Positions 53,601-60,822 of a stretch of 64,000 nt of DNA are shown here, piece by piece. Within the stretch, counting starts at the first letter, position 1. Every line of letters begins with the position of its first letter. A program made the translations under genes and the position numbers. Origin of the DNA: Nocardia amikacinitolerans NBRC 108937 (lineage in GTDB: Bacteria; Actinomycetota; Actinomycetes; Mycobacteriales; Mycobacteriaceae). The stretch spans positions 248,001 to 312,000 of the forward strand of contig NZ_BDAU01000001.1 in the NCBI RefSeq assembly GCF_001612615.1. Reading direction: 5' to 3'. Under the pieces are notes generated by a model. The model had not been told where the DNA came from. It searched no databases and saw only the letters and a list, made by a program, of their open reading frames with translations.

Positions 53601-56589
53601 CAGCTTCGCCGGGCAGTACGAGTCCTACCTGGACATCACCGACGTCCCGGCGCTGCGCGACTACATCGGGCAGTGCCGCGCCTCGGTCCACAACGACCGG
53701 GTGCGCACCTACCTGGCCAAGCACGGCTACACCGAGGCGAAGGCCACCGTCGCGGTGCTGGTGCAGCGGATGGTCGACGCGCGGTACGCCGGTGTGGGTT
53801 TCAGCATCGACGCGCTCACCGGTATCGAAGAACACGCCGTCGTCGAATGCTGCGTGGGTCTCGGCGAACGACTGGTCTCCGGCCAGCTGACGCCCACCCG
53901 GTACACGCTGCGGCTGTTCGACGGCACAGTGGTCGAGCGGGACGCGGGCGGTGAAGACGTCGAACTCGCGCCGACCGACACCGAGGGACTGGCCGCGCTG
54001 ATGCTGGCCGTGCAGGCGTACCGGCACCGGCCGCAGGACATCGAGTGGGCCATCGACGGGGCGGGCAAGCTATGGCTGCTCCAGGCAAGGGCCATCACCG
54101 CGATCGCCTGGCGCACCGACATCGACCAGTTCTCCGACGCGGATCTGCGCGACGGCGGTGTCTCGGCGCGCGTCTGCACGCCGATGATGTTCTCGTTGTA
54201 CGACAACGCTTTTCAGCACTCCATGCAGCGGTTCTTCGAGCGGCTCAAGCTCGCCGACCCCGGCGTGGAACCGGACTGGATGGCGATGTACTACGGCCGC
54301 GCCTACTGGAACGTCAGCGCGGTGAAGAACTGCTTCTTCAAGATCCCCGGCTTCGACGAGCAGCACTTCGACGACGACCTCGGCGTGCTCAACGAATACG
54401 GGCCCGAGGGTCCGCACCGCACCCCGACCAACGCCAAGACCATCGCCAAGGCGCTCCCCGCCGCGATGGCCGTCCAGCAGAGCTATCGGGACCAGCTGGC
54501 GGCGGTGGACGCGTTCGCCGCGGAATGGCCCGCGAAGTACGCGCTGTGGCGCGAGCGGGTCGCCAACCTGTCGCAGACCGACGAGGCCACCTTCGCCGCC
54601 GACCTCGCCGACTGCCTGTTGACCTTCCACGCCGCCACCGAACGCACCTACTTCACCACCATCTACAACAACTCGAGCGTGCAGACCGACTTCAAGCAGC
54701 TGCTCGACAAGGTCGACGCCGCCACGCAGGGGTCGACCTCGGCCATCGATCTGATGGGCGGTCTCGCCGAGATCAGCCACATGCAGTTGCAGCGCGGCAT
54801 CGTCGAATTGCACCGCGTGGCAACCGAACACGGGCTGGACAGCGCCGCGTGGGACGCGGCGCTCGCCGAATTCGTCAGCGAGCAGGGCTTCCACGCCGAC
54901 GCCGAGCTCGATCTGACCTGCCCGCGCTGGTCCGAGGCGCCCGAGCGGGTGCGCTCGATGATCGCGGTCATGCTCCAGCACGGCACCGCGCCCGCGGATC
55001 CCGAGGTGACACAGGTCGAGCAGCGCAAACGCTACGAGGCCGAGCTCGCCGCACTGCGGGCCAGGGTGCGGGCCAAGCCGCTCACCCGAGTGAAGTACGC
55101 CAAGGCGATCGACAAGCACGTCGACCGAATCCGGCGCTATCTCGTCGCGCGCGAACGGATGCGGGAGTTCTCCTCGCAGTGCTACGCGATCGTGCGGGCC
55201 TACGTGGTGGAAGCGGGTGTCCGGCTGGCCGCGGCGGGCACGCTCGAGCACGCCGACGACGCGTTCCAGCTGAGCATCCACGAGTTGAGCGATCTCGTCG
55301 CGGGTCGCGTCGAGATCGCCGAGCTCGCGCCCCGAATCGCTTACCACCGTGCGATGTACGCGGGATACCGGGATCTGACGCCGCCGCACGAACTCGGCGG
55401 CGGGGTCACCGTCGGCGCGGTCCGCGAGATCGGCGACGGCGACCTGACCGGCCTCGGTTGCAGCCCGGGCGTCGCCGAGGGCACCGCACGGGTGATCACC
55501 TCGCTTGCCGACATCGATCACCTTCGCGAGGGCGACATCCTGGTCACCCGCTTCACCGATCCGGGCTGGACCCCGGCGCTCGGCCTGGTGGCGGCCGTCG
55601 TCACCGAGGTGGGCGGCATGCTCTCGCACGCCGCCGTCATCGGCCGCGAATACGGGATTCCGGCGGTGCTGAACGTCGCGGGCGCGACGAGCGCGGTGCG
55701 GTCGGGGCAGCGCATCCGGGTCGACGGCAGCGCCGGGGTGATCAGCGTGCTCGATGCGGCGACGGACGTGGGTCCGGGCGACAGCGCGCCGACGGCGGTG
55801 ACGGAATCCGGGCCAGCGACAGCCGATTCCGCGGCAGCGACGGCCGATTCGGCACCCGCGGCGGCCGAGCCCGCGCCAAGCACGGTCGACCCCGCGACCA
55901 CAACCGTCGAAGAACCACTCCGCCAGGCACCCCCACGCCCGGCGCCTAGAAGGGATGAACCACTGACCGCACGTAAACGCCTGATCTGCATCGCGGGGGG
56001 CGACGGGTCGGGCAAGACCACGCAGGTGGCGCGGATCGCCGCCGAGTTCGAGGCCCAGGGACAGAGCGTCGCCGCGGTCACGATCTGGGACGCCTTCCTG
56101 GATCCGAAGGTCTCCTCGAAACTGCCGTGGCAGAGCCCATCCGAGATCTACGGCTACCTGAAGCTGCTCACGCCGTTGAGCCGCGCGCACTTCCTGTTCC
56201 ACGCGATGCAGCTGTCGTTCGACCTGGCCGCCGCCCGCGGCGTGGACATCGTGCTGGCGAACGCCTACTGGTACAAGTACTACGCCACCGAGGTCGCGCA
56301 CGGCGGCGATCCCGCGGTGTTGCGTCAGCTCACGGCGGGCTTCCCGGAGCCGGACCGCACCTTCTACCTGACGGTGAGCCCGCAGGACGCGTTGGGCCGC
56401 AAGCAGTTGCGCAGCGACTACGAGAGCGGCTACGGGGACGAGAAGGCGTTCCTGGACTTCCAACAGCGCAGCCACGACGCGCTGGAGTCGCTGTCGGAGG
56501 AGCTGGGCTGGGTGCGCCTGGACGGCACCGCCGCGCCCGCCGAGATCACCAAGGCCGTGCTGGCCCAGCTGCGGGAGGACGAGCAGTGA
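50629..56589 (+). CDS. Four-part fusion: aminotransferase, acyl-ACP-reductase-like, RPH-like dikinase, P-loop kinase
   Basis: The frame is open for 1986 residues. Residues ~20-500 are a class III PLP aminotransferase (VTFGSTGADAVEAA; PLP lysine Lys358 in LLSKSLGGG). Residues ~530-870 resemble cyanobacterial acyl-ACP reductase: IGLGGYTSI, VTSGNSLTAAS, NADPH motif VGILGALGNIGAV near 720 and YACMAETVLLGFE with Cys857 at the likely acylation site. Residues ~907-1711 have the ATP-grasp, middle and swivelling-His order of rifampin phosphotransferase, with His1667 in GGMLSHAAVIG. A 65-residue Ala/Thr/Pro linker leads to a thymidylate-kinase-like P-loop domain (GGDGSGKTT, Lys1796). Likely chemistry: reduce acyl-ACP to aldehyde, transaminate it to an amine, and phosphorylate a product. 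The ATG at 50641 is an alternative start. Confidence 0.85.
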   Translation: MRNGMAPRAQDHAAAIGSAPPLFDDFARHNRPGLARLLRACHLDVVYVGAEGDHLIRADGARVLDLVGGFGAALFGHNNPALVRVATARLNQQTPFVSQGSVRPGAARLAHRLSDLVGASTGGEYVVTFGSTGADAVEAAVRHAAVAHNRRLAELRTDLRRTLRRLRRDGLHTVRPVQGRATEPVHEETRSAAAVLEDSLRVVEDVARRGPVYVSLANAFHGKTAGAFALTEQADTPADLVVPGPERRKLDTWAPDEIAAAFADELRPIDRISVDAAGRPVLSRIFLSPIAAIFAEPIQGEGGVREVPAATLRALRELADRHTAALVFDEIQSGMGRTGTFLASAPSGVAADYYLLSKSLGGGLVKISALLVERGGSVSDFGRYHTSTFADDDLSCAVAEAALDLLRDNQIRISDTGARLRARLEAAARRWPRVLAGVRGRGLLQGIELVPPATESALLREICDPDMFGYVVAGYLLHTHRIRMLPTLSAPTTLRIQPSAFLAEADLVRLESALDELAAVLHRGDLATLLAHLATPVTTNWQVPEPKPLPDRHAAVVARDFGAPNRVAFLANLPEAADLRRFAPELAEWSDAQFAALFERLRGVAEPFELTRQLVTSPTGATVEVCLIAVPISAEQIIECQRAGHRAWLRDLVLDAVEQAIALGATVIGLGGYTSIVTNASRDVVEDSVTVTSGNSLTAASAYEVVRGELTRLGPGRRRVGILGALGNIGAVMAELLAPHADSITLVGRPGSASRLRRVADQLAAGSVEVSEDLAALRDCDVVLTATNSAAPLVTADLLAADHPVLVCDLAVPGDVDPAVAERPNITLVSGGRMALPLGQTPPFPETGLPPGIVYACMAETVLLGFEPDTASPSYGGLTAAGVHAARELAARHEVRPVLLPTGAFTVSNNPTPAPMFLGAADFVPERAGGKAATLHELIVAGFDVPTGFVVPAELDLDAIGDDDLTRWVQALGGFPVAARSSGVLEDLDDASFAGQYESYLDITDVPALRDYIGQCRASVHNDRVRTYLAKHGYTEAKATVAVLVQRMVDARYAGVGFSIDALTGIEEHAVVECCVGLGERLVSGQLTPTRYTLRLFDGTVVERDAGGEDVELAPTDTEGLAALMLAVQAYRHRPQDIEWAIDGAGKLWLLQARAITAIAWRTDIDQFSDADLRDGGVSARVCTPMMFSLYDNAFQHSMQRFFERLKLADPGVEPDWMAMYYGRAYWNVSAVKNCFFKIPGFDEQHFDDDLGVLNEYGPEGPHRTPTNAKTIAKALPAAMAVQQSYRDQLAAVDAFAAEWPAKYALWRERVANLSQTDEATFAADLADCLLTFHAATERTYFTTIYNNSSVQTDFKQLLDKVDAATQGSTSAIDLMGGLAEISHMQLQRGIVELHRVATEHGLDSAAWDAALAEFVSEQGFHADAELDLTCPRWSEAPERVRSMIAVMLQHGTAPADPEVTQVEQRKRYEAELAALRARVRAKPLTRVKYAKAIDKHVDRIRRYLVARERMREFSSQCYAIVRAYVVEAGVRLAAAGTLEHADDAFQLSIHELSDLVAGRVEIAELAPRIAYHRAMYAGYRDLTPPHELGGGVTVGAVREIGDGDLTGLGCSPGVAEGTARVITSLADIDHLREGDILVTRFTDPGWTPALGLVAAVVTEVGGMLSHAAVIGREYGIPAVLNVAGATSAVRSGQRIRVDGSAGVISVLDAATDVGPGDSAPTAVTESGPATADSAAATADSAPAAAEPAPSTVDPATTTVEEPLRQAPPRPAPRRDEPLTARKRLICIAGGDGSGKTTQVARIAAEFEAQGQSVAAVTIWDAFLDPKVSSKLPWQSPSEIYGYLKLLTPLSRAHFLFHAMQLSFDLAAARGVDIVLANAYWYKYYATEVAHGGDPAVLRQLTAGFPEPDRTFYLTVSPQDALGRKQLRSDYESGYGDEKAFLDFQQRSHDALESLSEELGWVRLDGTAAPAEITKAVLAQLREDEQ

Positions 56590-57431
56590 CCCGCCGCGTC
56601 GCCATCGTCGGCATCGACGGCGCTGGCAAGTCCTCGGTCATGGCGCGGCTGCGCGAGCTGGCGCCGAGCGGGGATCACGTCTCGTTCGCCTCGATGACCT
56701 GCCCGGACTTCCACAACACCCGCGATGTTCCGCTCACCGATCTGTCCAAGCAGCTCAGGGCATTCAGCGTCGGCTGTGACGAGATCTCCAGCCTGGAGAT
56801 GAAAGCCACCGCCATGTACCTGCAGATGACGCTGTTCGGTCCGGTGGAGCGGCACTTCCTCGACACCTGGGCGCCGGATGTCCTTGTCTTCGAACGGCAT
56901 CCGCTGATCGAGCTGCTGGTCTACGGCCCCCTCTACGTGGCGCTCGCCCGCCCCGAGTGGAACGGCCACGACCGCGAAGCCGAGATCGCCGAGGTGCTCG
57001 AACGGCACCGGCCAGGCACCTTCGACGACATTCTGGCCTGGCACCGCTGCGAGTCAACCCGGCTCGGCAGCGCACCCGACATCTGGCTGCTGCTCTCCGA
57101 GATCGCCGACCTGGTCGGCCGCGACATCACCAGCTCGGTCGCGGGTTTCGCCGCCCGCTTCCGCACCACGCTGCCGGACGCCGTGCTGTGGCTCGACGTC
57201 CCGCCCGAACAGGCGGCCGCCCGCTGCGCGGAACGCTCCGGCGACGGTCCGACGGAGGCGCACGAGACCGCGGAGCGCCTCGCCGCCCTGCGCGACGGCT
57301 ACCTGCGGGTGCGCGACACCCTGGCCGCCGCCTACCCGGAGGTCGGCTTCCATCGCATCGACACCGGCGACGGCGTCGACCTGGACGAGTCCGTCCGCGC
57401 CTGCGTCACGGAAGGAAAACTCTTCGGATGA
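56586..57431 (+). CDS. P-loop kinase, thymidylate-kinase-like (second)
   Basis: The 281-residue protein has a Walker A motif VAIVGIDGAGKSS with Lys15 and a general thymidylate/nucleoside-kinase-like layout; VLWLDVPPEQAAARCAERSG resembles the LID-adjacent segment of those kinases. It shares little beyond the fold with the kinase domain at the end of the preceding fusion. It probably phosphorylates a small-molecule intermediate rather than a nucleotide, judging by context. The GTG at 56586 overlaps the fusion's TGA (GTGA), and its own TGA overlaps the next ATG, so it is translated as part of the coupled operon. Confidence 0.85.
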   Translation: MTRRVAIVGIDGAGKSSVMARLRELAPSGDHVSFASMTCPDFHNTRDVPLTDLSKQLRAFSVGCDEISSLEMKATAMYLQMTLFGPVERHFLDTWAPDVLVFERHPLIELLVYGPLYVALARPEWNGHDREAEIAEVLERHRPGTFDDILAWHRCESTRLGSAPDIWLLLSEIADLVGRDITSSVAGFAARFRTTLPDAVLWLDVPPEQAAARCAERSGDGPTEAHETAERLAALRDGYLRVRDTLAAAYPEVGFHRIDTGDGVDLDESVRACVTEGKLFG

Positions 57432-57679
57432 GTGCACAAACCCGTTCCACCGCCGAGATCGAGGCGCGCGTGCGCGGCATCGTCGGCGAGGTGCTGTGGG
57501 TCGCGGCCGACGACATCGACGCGGGCACGCAGCTGATCGACTACGGACTGGACTCGCCTACCGCCATCGAGCTGACCATCCAGCTGGAGCAGGCCTTCGC
57601 CATCGAGATCCCCGAAGACGTGGCGGCACAGTTGAATACGGTTGCCGAGATCGTCGAGTACGTGCGGAGTGAGTCGTGA
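57428..57679 (+). CDS. Acyl carrier protein (second)
   Basis: The 83-residue protein has the attachment motif QLIDYGLDSPTAIEL, with Ser43 as the phosphopantetheine site, and the following LEQAFAIEIPEDVA helix. It lies between the kinase and the acyl-AMP ligase genes with four-base overlaps on both sides, so the ligase most likely loads this carrier. Two distinct ACPs in one operon suggest that separate chains, or two steps, are handled on different carriers. Confidence 0.92.
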   Translation: MSAQTRSTAEIEARVRGIVGEVLWVAADDIDAGTQLIDYGLDSPTAIELTIQLEQAFAIEIPEDVAAQLNTVAEIVEYVRSES

Positions 57680-59397
57680 ACGCGCCGCTGACCCCGCGAC
57701 ATCCGAGCATCGTGCACGCGCTGCTCGCGAACGCCGAACGCGGAACCGATGGCCCGTCCACCATTTTCGTGCCGGAACGCGGCACCGACGGCGAATTCTC
57801 TTGGCGGCACGATGATCTCGCGCTGGCGGCGGGACGCGCCGCGGCCGCGCTCGCCGACGCGGGGGTGCGACCCGGCGATCGGGTCGTGCTGTCGCTGCCC
57901 ACCTCCCCCGAGTTCGTCACCGCGTTCTTCGGCGCGCTGCTGCTCGGCGCCGTGCCGACGGCGGTGGCGACACCCGGTGGATTCGGTTCGGCGGAGCTGT
58001 TCTACGAGAAGTTCCATCGGCTGATCGGCTATCTCGAGCCGAAGGCGGTCGTCGCCACTTCGACCGTGCTCGCCGCGGCGGAACTCCCGTCGGGGATGAC
58101 CGGTCTCGACGGGACGGCGCTGCACCAGCTCGCGGGCGATCCGGACGCGCCCACGCTGCCGCCGCGGCTCCCGGAACCCAGCGACTTGGCGTTCATCCAG
58201 GCCACTTCGGGCTCCACCGGGACACCGAAGGGCGTGCAGATCACCCATGCCAATCTGGCCGCGAACTGCGAGCAGATCGCGCTCGCCGCGTCGATGGGCC
58301 CTGGCGACACCTGGGTGGGCTGGCTGCCGCTGCACCACGACATGGGGCTGATCGGCGGCTTCCTCACCCCCATGTTCCGCGGCATCGACGCGGTGCTGAT
58401 GCCGCCGAGCCGGTTCCTGCGCAGTCCGGGCGACTGGTTGCGCGCGGTGAGCAAGTACGGCGGAACCTTCACGGCCGCACCGAACTTCGCCTACGGCTAC
58501 GCGGCGGCGCGGGTCACCGACGCCGAACTGGCCGGGGTCGACCTGTCGAGCTGGCGGTTCCTGTTCTGCGGCGCGGAGCCGATCCACCCGCCCACCGTGC
58601 AGCGCTTCGTCGATCGTTTCGCCGCGTGGGGACTGCCGCCGGACGCCCTTGTGCCCTGCTACGGCATGGCGGAGGCCTCGCTGGCCGTGACGGTCGCGCG
58701 CCCGCACGTGCCGGTCGCCTACGACTCGGTCTCGCGGCGCGCGCTGACCGGAGACGGTGTTGCGCTGGATGTTTCGGCGGGAGACGTCGACGAGATGCAG
58801 ATCGTGGACTGCGGCGCGCCGGTGCTCGGCACCGAGGTCCGTATCGTCGACGGCGACGGCGCGCCCTGCGGGGAGGACACGGTCGGGCGCATCCAGTTCC
58901 GCGGTCCGTCGACGACCGTCGGCTATTTCCGGCTCCCCGACACGACGGCCTCGGCGCTGTCCGACGGCTGGTGGGACACCGGCGATATCGGCTATCTGCG
59001 GGCGGGCAGGCTGCGCATCACCGGCAGGCAGAAGGACCTGATCATCATCCGCGGCGCGAACTACCTGCCCACCGATTTCGAGATCGCCGCCGAACAGGTG
59101 GACGGCGTGCGGCTCGGCGGAGTCGCCGCGGTCGGTCACGCGGATGCCGCTGGCCTGTCGGAGGAACTGCACCTCGTGGTCGAAACCGCCGTCGCCGCAG
59201 ACGAACACGAGGCGCTGCGGCGTGCGGTGCGGGTCGCGGTGAGCAAACGCACCGGCGTGCTGCCCGCCGATGTCCACATCGTGCCGCCGCGCAGCATCCC
59301 CAAGACCACCAGCGGGAAGGTGCAGCGCGCCGAAGCACGCCGCCTGTTCGTCGAGCGGCCCGCGCGGGAACTCGTCGACGCGGGAGGTGCGGTATGA
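57676..59397 (+). CDS. Fatty-acyl-AMP ligase-like adenylating enzyme
   Basis: The 573-residue ANL-superfamily enzyme shows the P-loop-like A3 motif ATSGSTGTPKGVQITH, the FAAL/FACL-type LPLHHDMGLIGGFLTP, a YGMAEASL A5 region, the GDIGYLRAGRLRITGRQKD hinge segment and PKTTSGKVQR with the C-terminal catalytic lysine. LPLxHDMGL with the neighbouring FYEKFHRLIGYLEP matches FAALs, which load fatty acids onto carrier proteins as acyl-AMP rather than making acyl-CoA. The GTG at 57676 overlaps the ACP stop. Chain length preference is unknown. Confidence 0.88.
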   Translation: MNAPLTPRHPSIVHALLANAERGTDGPSTIFVPERGTDGEFSWRHDDLALAAGRAAAALADAGVRPGDRVVLSLPTSPEFVTAFFGALLLGAVPTAVATPGGFGSAELFYEKFHRLIGYLEPKAVVATSTVLAAAELPSGMTGLDGTALHQLAGDPDAPTLPPRLPEPSDLAFIQATSGSTGTPKGVQITHANLAANCEQIALAASMGPGDTWVGWLPLHHDMGLIGGFLTPMFRGIDAVLMPPSRFLRSPGDWLRAVSKYGGTFTAAPNFAYGYAAARVTDAELAGVDLSSWRFLFCGAEPIHPPTVQRFVDRFAAWGLPPDALVPCYGMAEASLAVTVARPHVPVAYDSVSRRALTGDGVALDVSAGDVDEMQIVDCGAPVLGTEVRIVDGDGAPCGEDTVGRIQFRGPSTTVGYFRLPDTTASALSDGWWDTGDIGYLRAGRLRITGRQKDLIIIRGANYLPTDFEIAAEQVDGVRLGGVAAVGHADAAGLSEELHLVVETAVAADEHEALRRAVRVAVSKRTGVLPADVHIVPPRSIPKTTSGKVQRAEARRLFVERPARELVDAGGAV

Positions 59398-60779
59398 CGG
59401 CACGCGTCCTCGCCGGTCCGGCGCTGCGACATCCACTCGGCGCCTACCTCGACTACCGCGCCGACCCGCTCACGCTGTTCTACGAGCAGGCCGTCGCGCA
59501 CGGCGGCAGCGTCCGGCTGCGGCTGGTGCATCAGCAACTGCACCTGCTGGTGAATCCCGACCACATCAACCAGGTGCTGGTGACCAACGCGGCCAAGTAC
59601 GCCAAGGGCATCAGCTACCAGAGCCTGAACTATCTGCTCGGACCCGGCCTGCTGACCAGCGGCGGCGAACTCTGGAAACGCCAGCGCGCGTTGATAAAAC
59701 CGGCGTTCGCGCGCAGGCACGTCGACACCGAGATCCCGCTGATGATCGCCTGCGGGCAGCGGATGCTGGATCGGCTGGACAAGCGCGCCGCCGACGGCGC
59801 GCCCTTCGATCTGGTCCCCGAGGTGATGGGCTTCGCGGCCGACGTGGTGTGCCGCGCGGTCATGGGCGCGGACATCGACGGCGTGCTGCCGCAGATCGAG
59901 GACGACGTGCGCGAGGGCGTCTCCTGGGTGATGCGGCACATGGCCGCGCCGATCCAGATCCCGCCGAATGTGCCGACGCCTGCCAATCGGCGCTTCCTCG
60001 GCGTCCTCGACCGCTTGCACCGGGTCGTCGACGACGTCATCCAAGGGCATCGCGCCGCAGCGGCGGGCCCGGCCGATTCGCTGCTCAGCCGCCTGCTCGC
60101 GGCGCGCGACGACGCGGGCCACGCCATGGACGACGAACAACTGCGGCACGAAGTGCTCACCTTCCTGCTCGCCGGGCACGAGACCACCGGCGGCGCGCTT
60201 GCCTGGACCGTCTACGAGCTCTGCCGCAATCCCTCAGTGCTGCAACGGGTTCGGGCCGAGGTCGACGCGGCGCTCGGTGCGGGCGATGTGGCGGGCGCGT
60301 TGCCCGCACTGGAGTTGACCGGCCGGGCCATCGACGAGTCGATGCGGCTGCACCCACCGGCCTGGGCGTTCAGCCGGACCGCGCTCGAGGCCGACAGTTT
60401 CGACGGCTTCGATCTGGAACCGGGCGCGATCGTGGTGATCAGCCCGTTCGTCAACCACCGCTTCCCGGACTTCTGGGACTCCCCCCTGACCTTCGACCCG
60501 GATCGGTTCACCAAGGAGCGCAACCGGGCTCGTCCGCCGTTCCGTTACTTCCCGTTCGGGTGGGGCGCGCACCTGTGCGTCGGCCAGCACATGGCGCTGA
60601 CCGAACTGCGCGTCGGCTTGGCGATGTTGCTGGCGCGGTACGACATCGAGCTGGTGAACGGACTGCGGGTGCGGGAGAACCCCGAGATCTCCAACACCCC
60701 CGACCCGGTGCTGGTGCGACTGGCGCGGCGCGAACCGGCGGTCCCGGTCGGCGGCAGCCTGGCGGAGCAGGCCCGATGA
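59394..60779 (+). CDS. Cytochrome P450, fatty-acid-hydroxylase-like
   Basis: The 461-residue P450 has the I-helix motif FLLAGHETTGGALAW, the ExxR motif in AIDESMRLHPPAWA and the heme loop FPFGWGAHLCVGQHMA with Cys395 as ligand. The AGHETT and long-chain pattern resembles the CYP102/CYP4 side of the family, which oxidises fatty acids, rather than the classical soluble actinomycete P450s. Within the operon it could hydroxylate or unsaturate the carrier-bound or free acyl chain. The ATG overlaps the ligase TGA (ATGA). No redox partner is encoded nearby. Confidence 0.9.
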   Translation: MTARVLAGPALRHPLGAYLDYRADPLTLFYEQAVAHGGSVRLRLVHQQLHLLVNPDHINQVLVTNAAKYAKGISYQSLNYLLGPGLLTSGGELWKRQRALIKPAFARRHVDTEIPLMIACGQRMLDRLDKRAADGAPFDLVPEVMGFAADVVCRAVMGADIDGVLPQIEDDVREGVSWVMRHMAAPIQIPPNVPTPANRRFLGVLDRLHRVVDDVIQGHRAAAAGPADSLLSRLLAARDDAGHAMDDEQLRHEVLTFLLAGHETTGGALAWTVYELCRNPSVLQRVRAEVDAALGAGDVAGALPALELTGRAIDESMRLHPPAWAFSRTALEADSFDGFDLEPGAIVVISPFVNHRFPDFWDSPLTFDPDRFTKERNRARPPFRYFPFGWGAHLCVGQHMALTELRVGLAMLLARYDIELVNGLRVRENPEISNTPDPVLVRLARREPAVPVGGSLAEQAR

Positions 60780-60822
60780 GCGCACGCCCCCTTGCCCTTT
60801 CGATACGCAGAGGCACACATCT

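Noticed and set aside
54070..56475. 801-residue open frame on the minus strand
   Set aside because: Antisense shadow of the dikinase and kinase parts of the fusion; no recognisable motif.
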